Source: Solobacterium sp. (lineage in GTDB: Bacteria; Bacillota_I; Bacilli_A; Erysipelotrichales; Erysipelotrichaceae). From it: a stretch of DNA of 64,000 nt. Made by a program: the position numbers and the translations under genes. Where the stretch lies: NCBI GenBank assembly GCA_017469885.1, contig JAFUFO010000019.1, positions 1 to 64,000 on the forward strand, given 5' to 3'. Positions 39,084 through 47,683 of the stretch are shown here, piece by piece (within the stretch, counting starts at the first letter, position 1; every line of letters starts with the position of its first letter). Under the pieces are notes generated by a model that was not told where the DNA came from, did no database searches, and worked only from the letters and a program-made list of their open reading frames with translations.

Positions 39084-39112
39084 TAAAAAAGCTGACAGGT
39101 TCTGTCAGCTCA
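39084..39112 (-). terminator. Terminator of the rpmH-jag operon
   Basis: On the minus strand AGCTGACAG-AA-CCTGTCAGCT is followed by TTTTTT, immediately after jag. Confidence 0.9.
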
Positions 39113-39119
39113 GTGTGTC

Positions 39120-39782
39120 TTATTCCTCTGCGGCAGCTTCTTCTGCCGGTTCTTCCGCAGCTTCCTCTTTCGGCGCATCCGGTACATACTTGATGCACAG
39201 ATGACGGGCAGCGCCTTCACCTTCGGATTCGGTGCGGATGTTATGCCAGTCGTTCAGCGCCTTGTGGATGACCTTGCGCTCATCATTGGGCATCGGGTCG
39301 AGTTCCACATCCACGTGGGAACGCTGTACCTGCTTGGCAATCCGGCGGCCCATGGAAGTGAGCTTGCGGTAACGCTCATCCTTGTAGTGGTTGACATCAA
39401 CCAGGACATCGATGCGCTTCTTGAATTCCGCATTGACGGCACCGTGTACTACGGTATTGAGGGCAGCGAGTGTCTTGCCCATCTTGCCGATGAGAACCGC
39501 GTTATTGTCGGCGTTGAGGTTGACGATGAACTCCCCGTTCTTTTCTTCAATTGCGGCTTCAAGATCACAGTCAATGCCCATGAAGAAGTTTCCGAGGTAG
39601 TCAAAGAGGAATTCCTTGACGTCGTCCATGCAGTAGGCATCAACGGATACGGACGAACCGATTCCGAGCAGACCCTTCTTTTCTTCGGTAACGAAGTAGG
39701 TCAGTTCTTCAACGGGGACATTCTTATCTGCCGCTGCGGCCTGGAGTGCTTCCTCCAGTGTTTTGCCGGTATAGTTTTTCAT
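39120..39782 (-). CDS. khpB: Jag/KhpB RNA-binding protein
   Basis: The 220-aa product has the N-terminal Jag domain (about 1-55), a KH domain (about 75-155, with GKMGKTLAALNTVVHG as the GxxG loop) and an R3H domain (about 160-210). It binds RNA and influences cell elongation in Bacillota. The C-terminal 15 residues are acidic alanine/glutamate repeats. It overlaps yidC by 1 bp, keeping the conserved yidC-jag order. Confidence 0.95.
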   Translation of the reverse strand: MKNYTGKTLEEALQAAAADKNVPVEELTYFVTEEKKGLLGIGSSVSVDAYCMDDVKEFLFDYLGNFFMGIDCDLEAAIEEKNGEFIVNLNADNNAVLIGKMGKTLAALNTVVHGAVNAEFKKRIDVLVDVNHYKDERYRKLTSMGRRIAKQVQRSHVDVELDPMPNDERKVIHKALNDWHNIRTESEGEGAARHLCIKYVPDAPKEEAAEEPAEEAAAEE

Positions 39783-40672
39783 TACTTGGCACCTTCTTTC
39801 CGGTTATCAATGATCTTCTGCACAAGCAGGGTCTTCACAATGGTAACGATAGAGTAGATTGCCCAGTATACAGACATGGCAGCCGGCCACATAAGACCGA
39901 ATACCAGGATCATTACCAGCATGTAGTACTGCATCATCTTGGACTGCTGATTCTGCGGTACATCCGGTTTGCGGTGCTGCTTTGCGGCAAGCTCTTCCGC
40001 CTTCTTCTTGGCAATCCACTGCGGCAGCTGCATGCTCAGGAACTGGCAGACACCCATGAAAATGAAGATGATGAGGTAGCCCCACTGGCCGTTGCGCAGA
40101 CCGTTCATGATGGTCTGGTCAAGCGGCAGACCGAGGAAGGTTCCGGTCCTGACCGCGGTAGCGCGCTGCACTGCCTGGTAGACCGAGATGATGATCGGGA
40201 ACTGCAGGAAGGTGATCAGAATCATACTGAACGGATTGACGTTGTACTTCTTGTACAGGTTCTGCATTTCCTGCGCCTGCTTCATCTTGGACGCATCGTC
40301 ATCCTTGCCTTCATACTTGCGCTGGATCTTTTCCATCTCCGGCTGAAGCAGCTGCATCTGCTGGGTTGCGATGGTGGACTTCAGCGTGAAGATCATGAGG
40401 ATACCGTTGACGATAATGGTGAGCAGGGCAATCGCACCCGCAACACCGAGAACCGGTGTCAGTTTGTTGAGGAACTGCGCCATCGGCCAGACAAGAATCG
40501 CTGAAAACCAGCTCTCGGAGCTCATGATCTCGGAGAAGGTGGTCGTCGGTGTAATCTGAATAATTTCATGCGTTTCCGGATCAGTCGGAATCGCGCATCC
40601 CGTCAGCAAGACTGCCGCAAATACAACACAGCCAAGCAGGAGAAGTTTTCGCATAGTGGGGTTTCGTTTCAT
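39782..40672 (-). CDS. yidC: Membrane protein insertase YidC (SpoIIIJ/OxaA type)
   Basis: The 296-aa product inserts proteins into the membrane with or without SecYEG. A lipoprotein signal (TGC, C26) is followed by five membrane segments typical of Gram-positive YidC and a positively charged cytoplasmic hairpin. It is preceded by rnpA by 21 bp and followed directly by jag. The length is normal for the SpoIIIJ group. Confidence 0.96.
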   Translation of the reverse strand: MKRNPTMRKLLLLGCVVFAAVLLTGCAIPTDPETHEIIQITPTTTFSEIMSSESWFSAILVWPMAQFLNKLTPVLGVAGAIALLTIIVNGILMIFTLKSTIATQQMQLLQPEMEKIQRKYEGKDDDASKMKQAQEMQNLYKKYNVNPFSMILITFLQFPIIISVYQAVQRATAVRTGTFLGLPLDQTIMNGLRNGQWGYLIIFIFMGVCQFLSMQLPQWIAKKKAEELAAKQHRKPDVPQNQQSKMMQYYMLVMILVFGLMWPAAMSVYWAIYSIVTIVKTLLVQKIIDNRKEGAK

Positions 40673-40693
40673 TGATACAGGTTCTCCTTATAT

Positions 40694-41035
40694 TTATATA
40701 CGCTTATCCATTGTAGCTTTTGTGAGGAGTTTTTCCAAGGACTTTTTGTTGTCCGCATAGGAGAGTTCCTTATAGCGGAAACGGACGATCAGAATCACGT
40801 CAAACGGATAGGTTTTGAAGTCCACCAGTTCCTCACACATCATGCGGGTCTGCCGTTTGATTCGGTTCCGGTCCACCGCATGGCCGATTTTTCCCGGCAG
40901 GGTGATGCCGATGCGGGCTTCTTCCTCTGCCTTCGGGGCATAGTAAAAGACAAACGATTCACCGGCCTTTTTCCTGCCGGTATGAATCAGTTTCTGAAAC
41001 TCTCTCGATTTGCGTACCCGGTTCAGTTTCTTCAT
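40694..41035 (-). CDS. rnpA: Ribonuclease P protein component
   Basis: The 113-aa product assists the RNase P RNA in maturing tRNA 5' ends. The RNR signature region (RIGITLPGKIGHAVDRNRIKR) is intact. I start at the ATG at 41035 (MKKLNRVRKSREFQ); a longer frame to 41065 would begin in the hairpin between rpmH and rnpA. AAGG precedes the chosen start. Confidence 0.96.
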   Translation of the reverse strand: MKKLNRVRKSREFQKLIHTGRKKAGESFVFYYAPKAEEEARIGITLPGKIGHAVDRNRIKRQTRMMCEELVDFKTYPFDVILIVRFRYKELSYADNKKSLEKLLTKATMDKRI

Positions 41036-41052
41036 GGTTAACCTTAATTGAT

Positions 41053-41081
41053 TTAAAAAAACCACCCTCGGTGGTTTTTAA
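41053..41081 (-). terminator. Hairpin between rpmH and rnpA (attenuator)
   Basis: AAAAACCACC and GGTGGTTTTT pair around CGAG and are followed by T-rich sequence on the minus strand. It probably lowers rnpA expression relative to rpmH. Confidence 0.8.
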
Positions 41082-41216
41082 TTAAGCAGAGAGAACTTTT
41101 CTTCCCTTAGCTCTGCGTCTTGCCAGGACCTTACGACCGCCGACTGTGCTCATGCGAGCTCTGAAGCCGTGGTTTGCTTTGTGTTTTCTCTTGCTCGGCT
41201 GGTATGTTCTTTTCAT
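41082..41216 (-). CDS. rpmH: 50S ribosomal protein L34
   Basis: The 44-aa product ([18 protein letters not shown]... ending GRKVLSA) is the canonical L34. GGAGG precedes it at 8 bp. An out-of-frame ATG lies 4 bp upstream and is not used. It heads the leftward rpmH-rnpA-yidC-jag operon. Confidence 0.98.
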   Translation of the reverse strand: MKRTYQPSKRKHKANHGFRARMSTVGGRKVLARRRAKGRKVLSA

Positions 41217-41256
41217 TCATGCCACCTCCCGTCATTTATTGAACAATCGCTTATAT

Positions 41257-41285
41257 ATAATACGGGGGTGAAAACGGCTTGTCAA
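41257..41285 (-). promoter_or_regulatory. rpmH promoter
   Basis: TTGACA (41280-41285) and TATTAT (41257-41262) on the minus strand are separated by exactly 17 bp, a strong housekeeping promoter. Confidence 0.88.
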
Positions 41286-41446
41286 TGAAATATTTTCAGA
41301 AAACCGCATAAAATCCGCACAGATAAGGTACGGTTGTGTCATTTCAGACCGAAGCCCGGGCAGATTTGACAGGGAAAAAACGATACAATGAAAACAGAGA
41401 ACTACTTGTCACCGGTACGGAACAGCGTCCGGAAGGAGAAAACATC

Positions 41447-43024
41447 ATGAATATCAGTACAGTTCCCTATGCGGTTTCCGTGTTCCGAAGAGGATGCACG
41501 GTAAAAACAAAAGGGACCGCAGAGCTGCCCGCAGGCGTGTCCCATGTAAAGATCGAAGGGCTTTCGGCCGGCGCAGATGCGTCATCGGTGCGGCTTCTGC
41601 TTGGCGAGGCGGTCCATGGCTCCAATGTGCAGGTCAGCTGGCCGGATGAAGAAGAGGAAAAGGCACGGTTTGCGGAGATCGACCGGAAGATTGCGCGCAA
41701 TGCCGCAAAGCTGGATGCCTGTGCTCTGCAGGAAAAACTCTGGAAGGAGAATACGGTATTCTCCGGCAGTGAGCGGTTTGACCTGAAGATGCTGGAGGAG
41801 TACGCAGATGCGATTCCGTCCCGGCTTGAGCAGATTTTCTGTGAAAAACAGGAACTTGAACAGGAGAAGGAGAAGCTGCTGGAAGAGCGGCGGAAACTCG
41901 AACAGGAGAATGCCCGCCCGTATGCGGAGGCGGACATCGAATGTGCGGAATCCTGTGTCTGTCCGGTGGAACTGGAATACTATGATCCCCGCGCTTCCTG
42001 GGATCCTTCCTATGAAATCCGTGCGGAGGAGGAAGACCAGCCGCTGACCGTACGGCTGCGGGCAAATATCCGTCAGACGACCGGAATGGACTGGAAGGAT
42101 ATCAGCCTTTCGCTGTTTACCGGAACGCCGGGCGTCACTGCCGCAATTCCGGAATTCCGGCCGATCCGGCTTCAGTTTGCGGAGCCGCCGAAAGCGCTGT
42201 TCAAAGCCCGCGGTCCCATGATGATGAGTGCGATGGCAAAGGGTGCCGGAAACATGGCCATGGAAGACACCGCAATGATGGCGGTGGCGGAAGTGCAGGA
42301 AGAAACCGCAGACGCCGAAGTTCACGAAACGATGCGGGAGTATGTCCTGAAGGGACCCCGCACCATTCTGTCCGGTCATTCCGATGAACATGCCGATCTC
42401 AATGTGCGGGAGCTTACATGCCGTTACCATGCGGTCACCCTGCCCGGCATGTCGGACAGTGCATATCTTGCGGCGGAAGTGAAGTCCGAAGACATTCAGG
42501 ACCTGCTTGACTGCACGGCATCCCTGTATCTCAAGGGCACCTATACCGGAGAGACCACGATTCGTCCGGATCTTGGAAAAGAGACGTTTGACCTTTCACT
42601 CGGAAGAGATGAAACGATCCGCATCAAACGAGTGGAAAAGAAGAAATATACCTCGAATGTTCTATTGAAAGGACAGCTGAAGACCGAATACGAATATGAG
42701 ATTCAGGCGGTTTCCATGAAACCGAAGGCATGTCAGATGACGATCATCGATCAGATTCCGGTTTCTTCCGACAAGGCAATCATCGTCGAGCCGGGCAATC
42801 TTTCCGGCGCAATGGCCGATGCGGAAACCGGTGAAGTGCGCTGGGAATTTGAACTGAAACCGCAGGAGAGTGTGACCCGCACACTTGGCTATACCGTATA
42901 TCGGCCAAAGGATAAGCAGATCACGGAAGTCAGCGCACCCGTCGCCGGCAGAACCTTCTGCAGGACCTGCGGTGCACCGCTCCATAATCTGAAATTCTGC
43001 CCGGAATGCGGTTCTCCGGCATAA
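41447..43024 (+). CDS. MuiA family (DUF4139) protein with C-terminal zinc ribbon
   Basis: The 525-aa product has an N-terminal domain, a coiled-coil (about 60-165), a DUF4139 beta-rich domain (ELEYYDPRASWDPSYEIRA and DWKDISLSLFTGTP are family-typical), then a C-terminal double zinc knuckle (FCRTCGAPL and FCPECGSP). MuiA family members are of unknown function, named for suppression of mucoidy. I start at the ATG at 41447, preceded by AAGGAG; a longer frame to 41336 has no support. Confidence 0.87.
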   Translation: MNISTVPYAVSVFRRGCTVKTKGTAELPAGVSHVKIEGLSAGADASSVRLLLGEAVHGSNVQVSWPDEEEEKARFAEIDRKIARNAAKLDACALQEKLWKENTVFSGSERFDLKMLEEYADAIPSRLEQIFCEKQELEQEKEKLLEERRKLEQENARPYAEADIECAESCVCPVELEYYDPRASWDPSYEIRAEEEDQPLTVRLRANIRQTTGMDWKDISLSLFTGTPGVTAAIPEFRPIRLQFAEPPKALFKARGPMMMSAMAKGAGNMAMEDTAMMAVAEVQEETADAEVHETMREYVLKGPRTILSGHSDEHADLNVRELTCRYHAVTLPGMSDSAYLAAEVKSEDIQDLLDCTASLYLKGTYTGETTIRPDLGKETFDLSLGRDETIRIKRVEKKKYTSNVLLKGQLKTEYEYEIQAVSMKPKACQMTIIDQIPVSSDKAIIVEPGNLSGAMADAETGEVRWEFELKPQESVTRTLGYTVYRPKDKQITEVSAPVAGRTFCRTCGAPLHNLKFCPECGSPA

Positions 43025-43048
43025 GAAACAAAGACACCATGCATAACA

Positions 43049-43081
43049 AAAAAAACCAGCTGTGTGATCAGCTGGTTTTCC
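43049..43081. terminator. Bidirectional terminator
   Basis: AACCAGCTG-TGTGAT-CAGCTGGTT is flanked by A-run and T-run, so it can stop both the MuiA gene and the convergent PASTA gene. Confidence 0.85.
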
Positions 43082-43088
43082 TATGGAA

Positions 43089-44714
43089 TCAGTTATCCTG
43101 TGAACTTCCGATGAGTCCGGAGTAACGGAGCACCCGGACATGAATGGAGTTGTCATCGAGCGGTCCTTCGACACGGACGATCTTGCCGTCATCGGCGTAG
43201 TTGCCGGTATCGATGAAGGACGGATAGAGGACAACGGAAGCGCCTCTGCGGTTCGCCGCATTGAGGTATTCTTCAAGCTCGTAGTACTTGTGATCCATCC
43301 ACTCGGTTCCGTTGAATTCAAACTCACCGAGGCTTACGACATAGTCGACGGCAGACTGCGGTTTGAAGGTACCGGTTGCGTTATAGATCACATAGTCTTT
43401 CTTGTAGTAGGAACTGTACTGCGTGGAGCGGGTTCCCTCCAGAACGCCATATGCATGCAGGGCATGCAGGAAGTCAAACTCACTGAAGCCGGCCATGTTC
43501 GGAATGGTGATATCCTGGCTTGGTTTCGGCGTCGGTGTCGGTTCCGGAGATACTCTCTTTGTGACGAGAAGGTTAATCGTTCCGGACGGGTTGATATAAC
43601 CGGAGGACGGATCCTGCGCCAGGATGATGCCGCTCTCCTGATCGTTGACATACTGTTCGGTCACCGCAACCTTCAGGTTTGCGGTGGAATTGTACTGCGA
43701 ATTGATGGAGTTGAGCCAGCCCATGAAGTTGCCCTGGTACTGCAGGCCGGTGTAATCCCTGACGGGAATCGGACCGACAGAGATATAGCAGCGCATGATA
43801 TCGCCCATCTTCATGGTTCCGCTGTTGGGCTCATTCCAGTACACCGTTCCGCTCTTTGCGGCGTTCCAGCACTGGATCCAGGAAATCTGAATGCCGTTTT
43901 CCTGACCCCATGCCTCGATCTGGTCACGGGTTTTGTTTGTCAGGCTGATGGCTTCGATTTCATTGCCAGAAGAGAGGACAACCTGAATGTGGTCGCCTTT
44001 GACAATCTCACTGTCTGCGGTCGGCGCAAAGGTGATGACACAGCCTGCGGCTACACTGGCGCTGTGCTGCCATGCATAGTCGATCGTGATCTGATTCATG
44101 TTTGCCCATTCTTCTGCCTGGCCTTTTGCCCAGCCGCTCATGTTCGGCACGGTTACCGCCACGCCTGCCTGTTTCGGGTCTCCGGTGATCCGGATGACAA
44201 CCGGCTGGTTGCGGTAAGCCTGGTTGTTTTCAAAATTTGTGCCGACAAATTTTCCGACCGGCTGATCTTTTTCATAGACATATTCCACGCTGACATGGTC
44301 AAAGTGTTCGTCGATGAACCACTGCTGGATTTCTTCCGGCGTCATGTCGGTAAAATCCGGGAATTCAATCAGCACGTTCGGGTCGACACCGTTGGAAATA
44401 GTCAGGGTAAGCCCTTCTTCGGGAATCGGTTCACCATGCGGAACGGACTGGGCAAAGATTTTCTCTGCCGCAACGGTCTCGTTGTATTCATAGGTGTAGA
44501 ACACGGTTTCCGGATTGATCTTGTGCTGGTCGATCCAGGCTTCTGCATCTTCTCTTGTAAGACCGGTGAAATCCGGTACGGTCAGCACCGGGTCTTCCTC
44601 TTTCTCACTGTTGCCGGGAATGATGTTGCCCGGCAGCTTATCACAGGCCGCAAGGGTAATCATCATTACCAGAGCCATCATGAGTTTCAACAGACTGCGT
44701 ATCAGTGACCGCAT
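43089..44714 (-). CDS. PASTA-repeat lipoprotein
   Basis: The 541-aa product has a lipoprotein signal (LAAC, C24) and then at least six PASTA-like repeats (for example VPDFTGLTREDAEAWI, FPDFTDMTPEEIQQWF, VPNMSGWAKGQAEEWA, IPNMAGFSEFDFLHAL). PASTA domains bind peptidoglycan fragments. I chose the ATG at 44714, preceded by AGGGAGGA. Unusually the repeats are on a lipoprotein with no kinase or penicillin-binding domain. Its partner is unknown. Confidence 0.88.
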   Translation of the reverse strand: MRSLIRSLLKLMMALVMMITLAACDKLPGNIIPGNSEKEEDPVLTVPDFTGLTREDAEAWIDQHKINPETVFYTYEYNETVAAEKIFAQSVPHGEPIPEEGLTLTISNGVDPNVLIEFPDFTDMTPEEIQQWFIDEHFDHVSVEYVYEKDQPVGKFVGTNFENNQAYRNQPVVIRITGDPKQAGVAVTVPNMSGWAKGQAEEWANMNQITIDYAWQHSASVAAGCVITFAPTADSEIVKGDHIQVVLSSGNEIEAISLTNKTRDQIEAWGQENGIQISWIQCWNAAKSGTVYWNEPNSGTMKMGDIMRCYISVGPIPVRDYTGLQYQGNFMGWLNSINSQYNSTANLKVAVTEQYVNDQESGIILAQDPSSGYINPSGTINLLVTKRVSPEPTPTPKPSQDITIPNMAGFSEFDFLHALHAYGVLEGTRSTQYSSYYKKDYVIYNATGTFKPQSAVDYVVSLGEFEFNGTEWMDHKYYELEEYLNAANRRGASVVLYPSFIDTGNYADDGKIVRVEGPLDDNSIHVRVLRYSGLIGSSQDN

Positions 44715-44850
44715 GTTGTGTCCTCCCTTTAAGGTGTGCAGATAACTGCACATACAGGATCATTATACGTTAAATATGCGAATCATACGGGTGACGGGAC
44801 ACACACATGCCGGTATTATTAAGGAAAAGAAAACAGACGGAGTGAGTGTT

Positions 44851-45879
44851 ATGGAATACAGAGACGTGCTTGAACAGGCAAGAAAAAACATCGGCCCCAA
44901 CTGCAGGGTATGCCCGGTATGCAATGGAATTGCGTGCGGAAATACGATGCCCGGTCCGGGCTCCAAAGCTCCGGGACTTGGCGCCAACGACAACTACAAT
45001 GCATGGCGGAAAATAAAGCTGAACATGGATACCATCGTGGAACAGAAGCCGATGGATACCAGTATCGAACTGTTCGGCAGGACCCTGGCCTTTCCGCTGC
45101 TTACCGCGCCGATCGGCTCCATAAAGATGCAGTTCACCCCCGAAAGCAATGTCGCGGACTTCAACGATCAGTGCATGGCCGCATGTGAGACAAGAGGCAT
45201 CCTGCATGCCTATGGCAACGGCCGGACGGATGACATCTTTGAACAGGCGATTGCCTCTTCCGCAAAATATGGCAACACCGGCATTCCGGTCTATAACCCG
45301 GATTCGGTGGAAAACATCAAACAGTTAATGGATATGTATAAGGGCCAGCTGCCTCCCGTTGCCATGAGCATCGTGGTCGACAGCGCAGGCCTGCCGCATC
45401 TCAACAGCCTGATGGGCGGCAAGGGCGGCACAAAGTCGGTAAATGATTTAAAGGAATTAAAAGCCTATATGGGTCTTCCGATGATCGTAAAGGGAATCAT
45501 GACGGTCAAAGGTGCCCTGAAGGCAGTGGAAGCCGGTGCGGATGCGATTATCGTATCCAACCACGGCGGCCGGGTGCTTTCCGATACCCCGGCAACCGCA
45601 GAGGTACTGCCGGAGATCGTCGATGCGGTAAAGGGAAAAACAAAGATCCTCGTAGACGGAGGCATCCGTTCGGGTCTTGATGTATTCAAGGCGCTGGCCA
45701 TCGGCGCCGATGCCTGCCTCATCTGCCGGCCGGTGCTGATCGCCTACTACGGCGGACGTCAGGAAGGCATCGAATGTTATCTCGACAAGATCAAAGCGGA
45801 GCTCATGGATACGATGTACATGTGCGGTGCGTCTTCCATTTCTGATATTTCCCGGGAGATGATCCGGCTGCCGAAATGA
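44851..45879 (+). CDS. FMN-dependent alpha-hydroxyacid dehydrogenase
   Basis: The 342-aa product is a TIM-barrel FMN enzyme of the lactate/glycolate oxidase family. FMN- and substrate-site motifs are APIGS, MSIVVDSAG, VKGIMTVKGA, VSNHGGRVL (catalytic histidine region) and DGGIRSGLD. An N-terminal cysteine-rich extension (CRVCPVCNGIACGN) is characteristic of a clostridial subgroup. I start at the ATG at 44851 with GGAGTGAG upstream. The stop overlaps the SGNH gene's start. Confidence 0.9.
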   Translation: MEYRDVLEQARKNIGPNCRVCPVCNGIACGNTMPGPGSKAPGLGANDNYNAWRKIKLNMDTIVEQKPMDTSIELFGRTLAFPLLTAPIGSIKMQFTPESNVADFNDQCMAACETRGILHAYGNGRTDDIFEQAIASSAKYGNTGIPVYNPDSVENIKQLMDMYKGQLPPVAMSIVVDSAGLPHLNSLMGGKGGTKSVNDLKELKAYMGLPMIVKGIMTVKGALKAVEAGADAIIVSNHGGRVLSDTPATAEVLPEIVDAVKGKTKILVDGGIRSGLDVFKALAIGADACLICRPVLIAYYGGRQEGIECYLDKIKAELMDTMYMCGASSISDISREMIRLPK

Positions 45880-46436
45880 GTATGACAAAGATCATCTGTA
45901 TCGGAGACTCCAATACCTATGGCTATGATCCCCGTTCCTATCTTGCGGACCGCTATGCGAAGAATGTCCGCTGGACCGGACGGCTGGAAGAAGCCGGATT
46001 TGAAGTCATCAACCTCGGCATGAACGGCATCTGTATTCCCAAAGACGGACGGAGTATGGTTCCGCTGCTGGAACAGTATGAACCGTATGATCTCTGCATT
46101 GTGATGCTTGGCAGTAATGATCTGCTGGAAGGGGCGGACGCAGGGGAATGCGCAGAACGAATGCGGCATTTCCTGGAAGGACTTCCAAGGAAGGTCCTGC
46201 TCATATCCCCGGTGCCGTTTGTACAGGGACAGTGGATCTCGGATCCATCGCAGATCAAAGCTTCGGAAGAGCTTGGCTATGAATACCGCAGGATTGCGGA
46301 ATCCATGCATATTCCGTTTGCGGATGCGGGAAACTGGAATGTAAAGCTGTCCTATGACGGCGTGCATTATCTTCCCGAAGGGCATGAAGCTTTTGCGGAG
46401 GGTCTTGCGGAAACGATCCGGAATATGAAAATCTGA
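45876..46436 (+). CDS. SGNH/GDSL hydrolase
   Basis: The 186-aa product has the GDSNTYGYD block I (nucleophile serine), GSNDLLEG block III and DGVHYLPEGH block V (catalytic Asp-His), so it is likely an active esterase or acyl hydrolase. No signal peptide is present, so it acts in the cytoplasm. It overlaps the dehydrogenase gene by 4 bp (ATGA). The substrate is unknown. Confidence 0.9.
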   Translation: MSMTKIICIGDSNTYGYDPRSYLADRYAKNVRWTGRLEEAGFEVINLGMNGICIPKDGRSMVPLLEQYEPYDLCIVMLGSNDLLEGADAGECAERMRHFLEGLPRKVLLISPVPFVQGQWISDPSQIKASEELGYEYRRIAESMHIPFADAGNWNVKLSYDGVHYLPEGHEAFAEGLAETIRNMKI

Positions 46437-46450
46437 ACAGAATAAAAAAA

Positions 46451-46486
46451 GACGGAATCATGCGTGAATGCGATTCCGTCTTTTAT
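46451..46486. terminator. Bidirectional terminator
   Basis: GACGGAATC and GATTCCGTC are flanked by an A-run and TTTT, between the SGNH gene and the convergent araC gene. Confidence 0.88.
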
Positions 46487-46519
46487 TACTGGCTGACATG
46501 AAATGATTACGGATACCGG

Positions 46520-47383
46520 TTACTGATCGGTGAAAATCCGGTATTCTTTCCGGTATTCGGAAGGGGAGATGCCAAGGGTATTTTTAAACGCCCGTGAGAA
46601 ATGAAGCGGATTGTCATAGCCGACCGAGCTGCCGATTTCCGCGATCGGCTGCTTTGTCCGTTTCAGAAGCTCAGCGGCCTTGTTCATACGGTACTGGATC
46701 AGAAATGCCTGAGGAGACTTTCCGAAGGTCTCCTTGAACAGGCGGCTGAAATAACTGCGGTTGAGACCGCTGACATCGGCAATCTCCTCAATGGAAAGAT
46801 CCCGCTGGTAGTTGCCTTCAATGTAGGAGAGGGATTCACGCATGTAGAAATCGCGCAGCTTCCTGCGGGTTTCAGTGACTTTTGTCTTACTGGTGGAAAC
46901 CAGCTCATCCATAAACAGCATCCCCAGTCCGATCAGATGAATCGGGCTTTTTTCATGGGAATCCACAATCTGCAGCATGCGTTCCGGAACTGCAGTATTA
47001 TCCGCAGAAACCGGTGTATATACCGGCTGATGTTCACTGAGGCCGGCGAGCTTCATGCATTCGCGGGCACGCAAGCCGTCAAACTCCAGCCAGACATATT
47101 TCCACGGGTCATCCGGATCGGCGTAATAGCTGCTGATCTGGTCGGGGCACAGAAGAAAGCCCTGATGCGCGCCAAGATAATAGGTTTGGTCGTTGGTTTC
47201 CAGCCGACCTTTTCCGCTCAGCACATAGTGAAAGAGAAAATGATTCCGCTTTGCGGGACCGAACTGATGCAGGGGAGAACACTGTTCCCAGCCGAACTGA
47301 TACAGAATAAGGTCAATGAACAGCTCGTCATGCGCCACATAGAAGCGAAGTTTTGTGTCGGTCTGAATATCTTTCTGATTCAT
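46520..47383 (-). CDS. AraC-family transcriptional regulator
   Basis: The 287-aa product has an N-terminal cupin sensor domain (about 1-160) and a C-terminal AraC double helix-turn-helix (SIEEIADVSGLNRSYFSRLFK, then PIAEIGSSVGYDNPLHFSRAFK), the sugar-sensing regulator arrangement. It is divergent from the alpha-galactoside binding protein gene, so it most likely activates that operon in response to the sugar. Confidence 0.92.
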   Translation of the reverse strand: MNQKDIQTDTKLRFYVAHDELFIDLILYQFGWEQCSPLHQFGPAKRNHFLFHYVLSGKGRLETNDQTYYLGAHQGFLLCPDQISSYYADPDDPWKYVWLEFDGLRARECMKLAGLSEHQPVYTPVSADNTAVPERMLQIVDSHEKSPIHLIGLGMLFMDELVSTSKTKVTETRRKLRDFYMRESLSYIEGNYQRDLSIEEIADVSGLNRSYFSRLFKETFGKSPQAFLIQYRMNKAAELLKRTKQPIAEIGSSVGYDNPLHFSRAFKNTLGISPSEYRKEYRIFTDQ

Positions 47384-47683
47384 AATCGGTTACTCCGTCA
47401 GCCGCAGGTATATATCCTGCGGTGTATTACATGGATTATATATCATTATGTGACATCAATGGTGATTATCCTGTGAATTATGAAAAATTGGGATATAAAA
47501 AATCACACGCGGAAATCCTTTTTGCGGGAGGCAATTGTTACCATGTGTATGACAAAAGGTAAGCGCTTTCAGTATCGTGCACAGTACTGGAAACAGGAAG
47601 GTTACCGAATGCCGTAATGCCGGCCGAAACTCAGACAAAGCAACAGATGGATTCAGAACAGGTAAATGAAAAGGAGAATTAAC
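47384..47683. other. Divergent regulatory region of the galactoside locus
   Basis: This 300-bp region separates the AraC gene from the binding-protein gene and holds a cre-like site at 47558-47571. No clear promoter could be placed by eye, apart from A+T-rich stretches near 47430-47470. Confidence 0.6.
47558..47571. promoter_or_regulatory. Possible cre (CcpA) site
   Basis: GGTAAGCGCTTTCA fits the catabolite-responsive-element consensus except for its first base. It would link the alpha-galactoside operon to catabolite repression. Confidence 0.5.

Noticed and set aside
43140-44708. A 522-codon open frame on the plus strand opposite the PASTA gene
   Set aside because: It is antisense to a complete signal-peptide protein with recognised repeats, has no ribosome binding site and shows low-complexity antisense composition.
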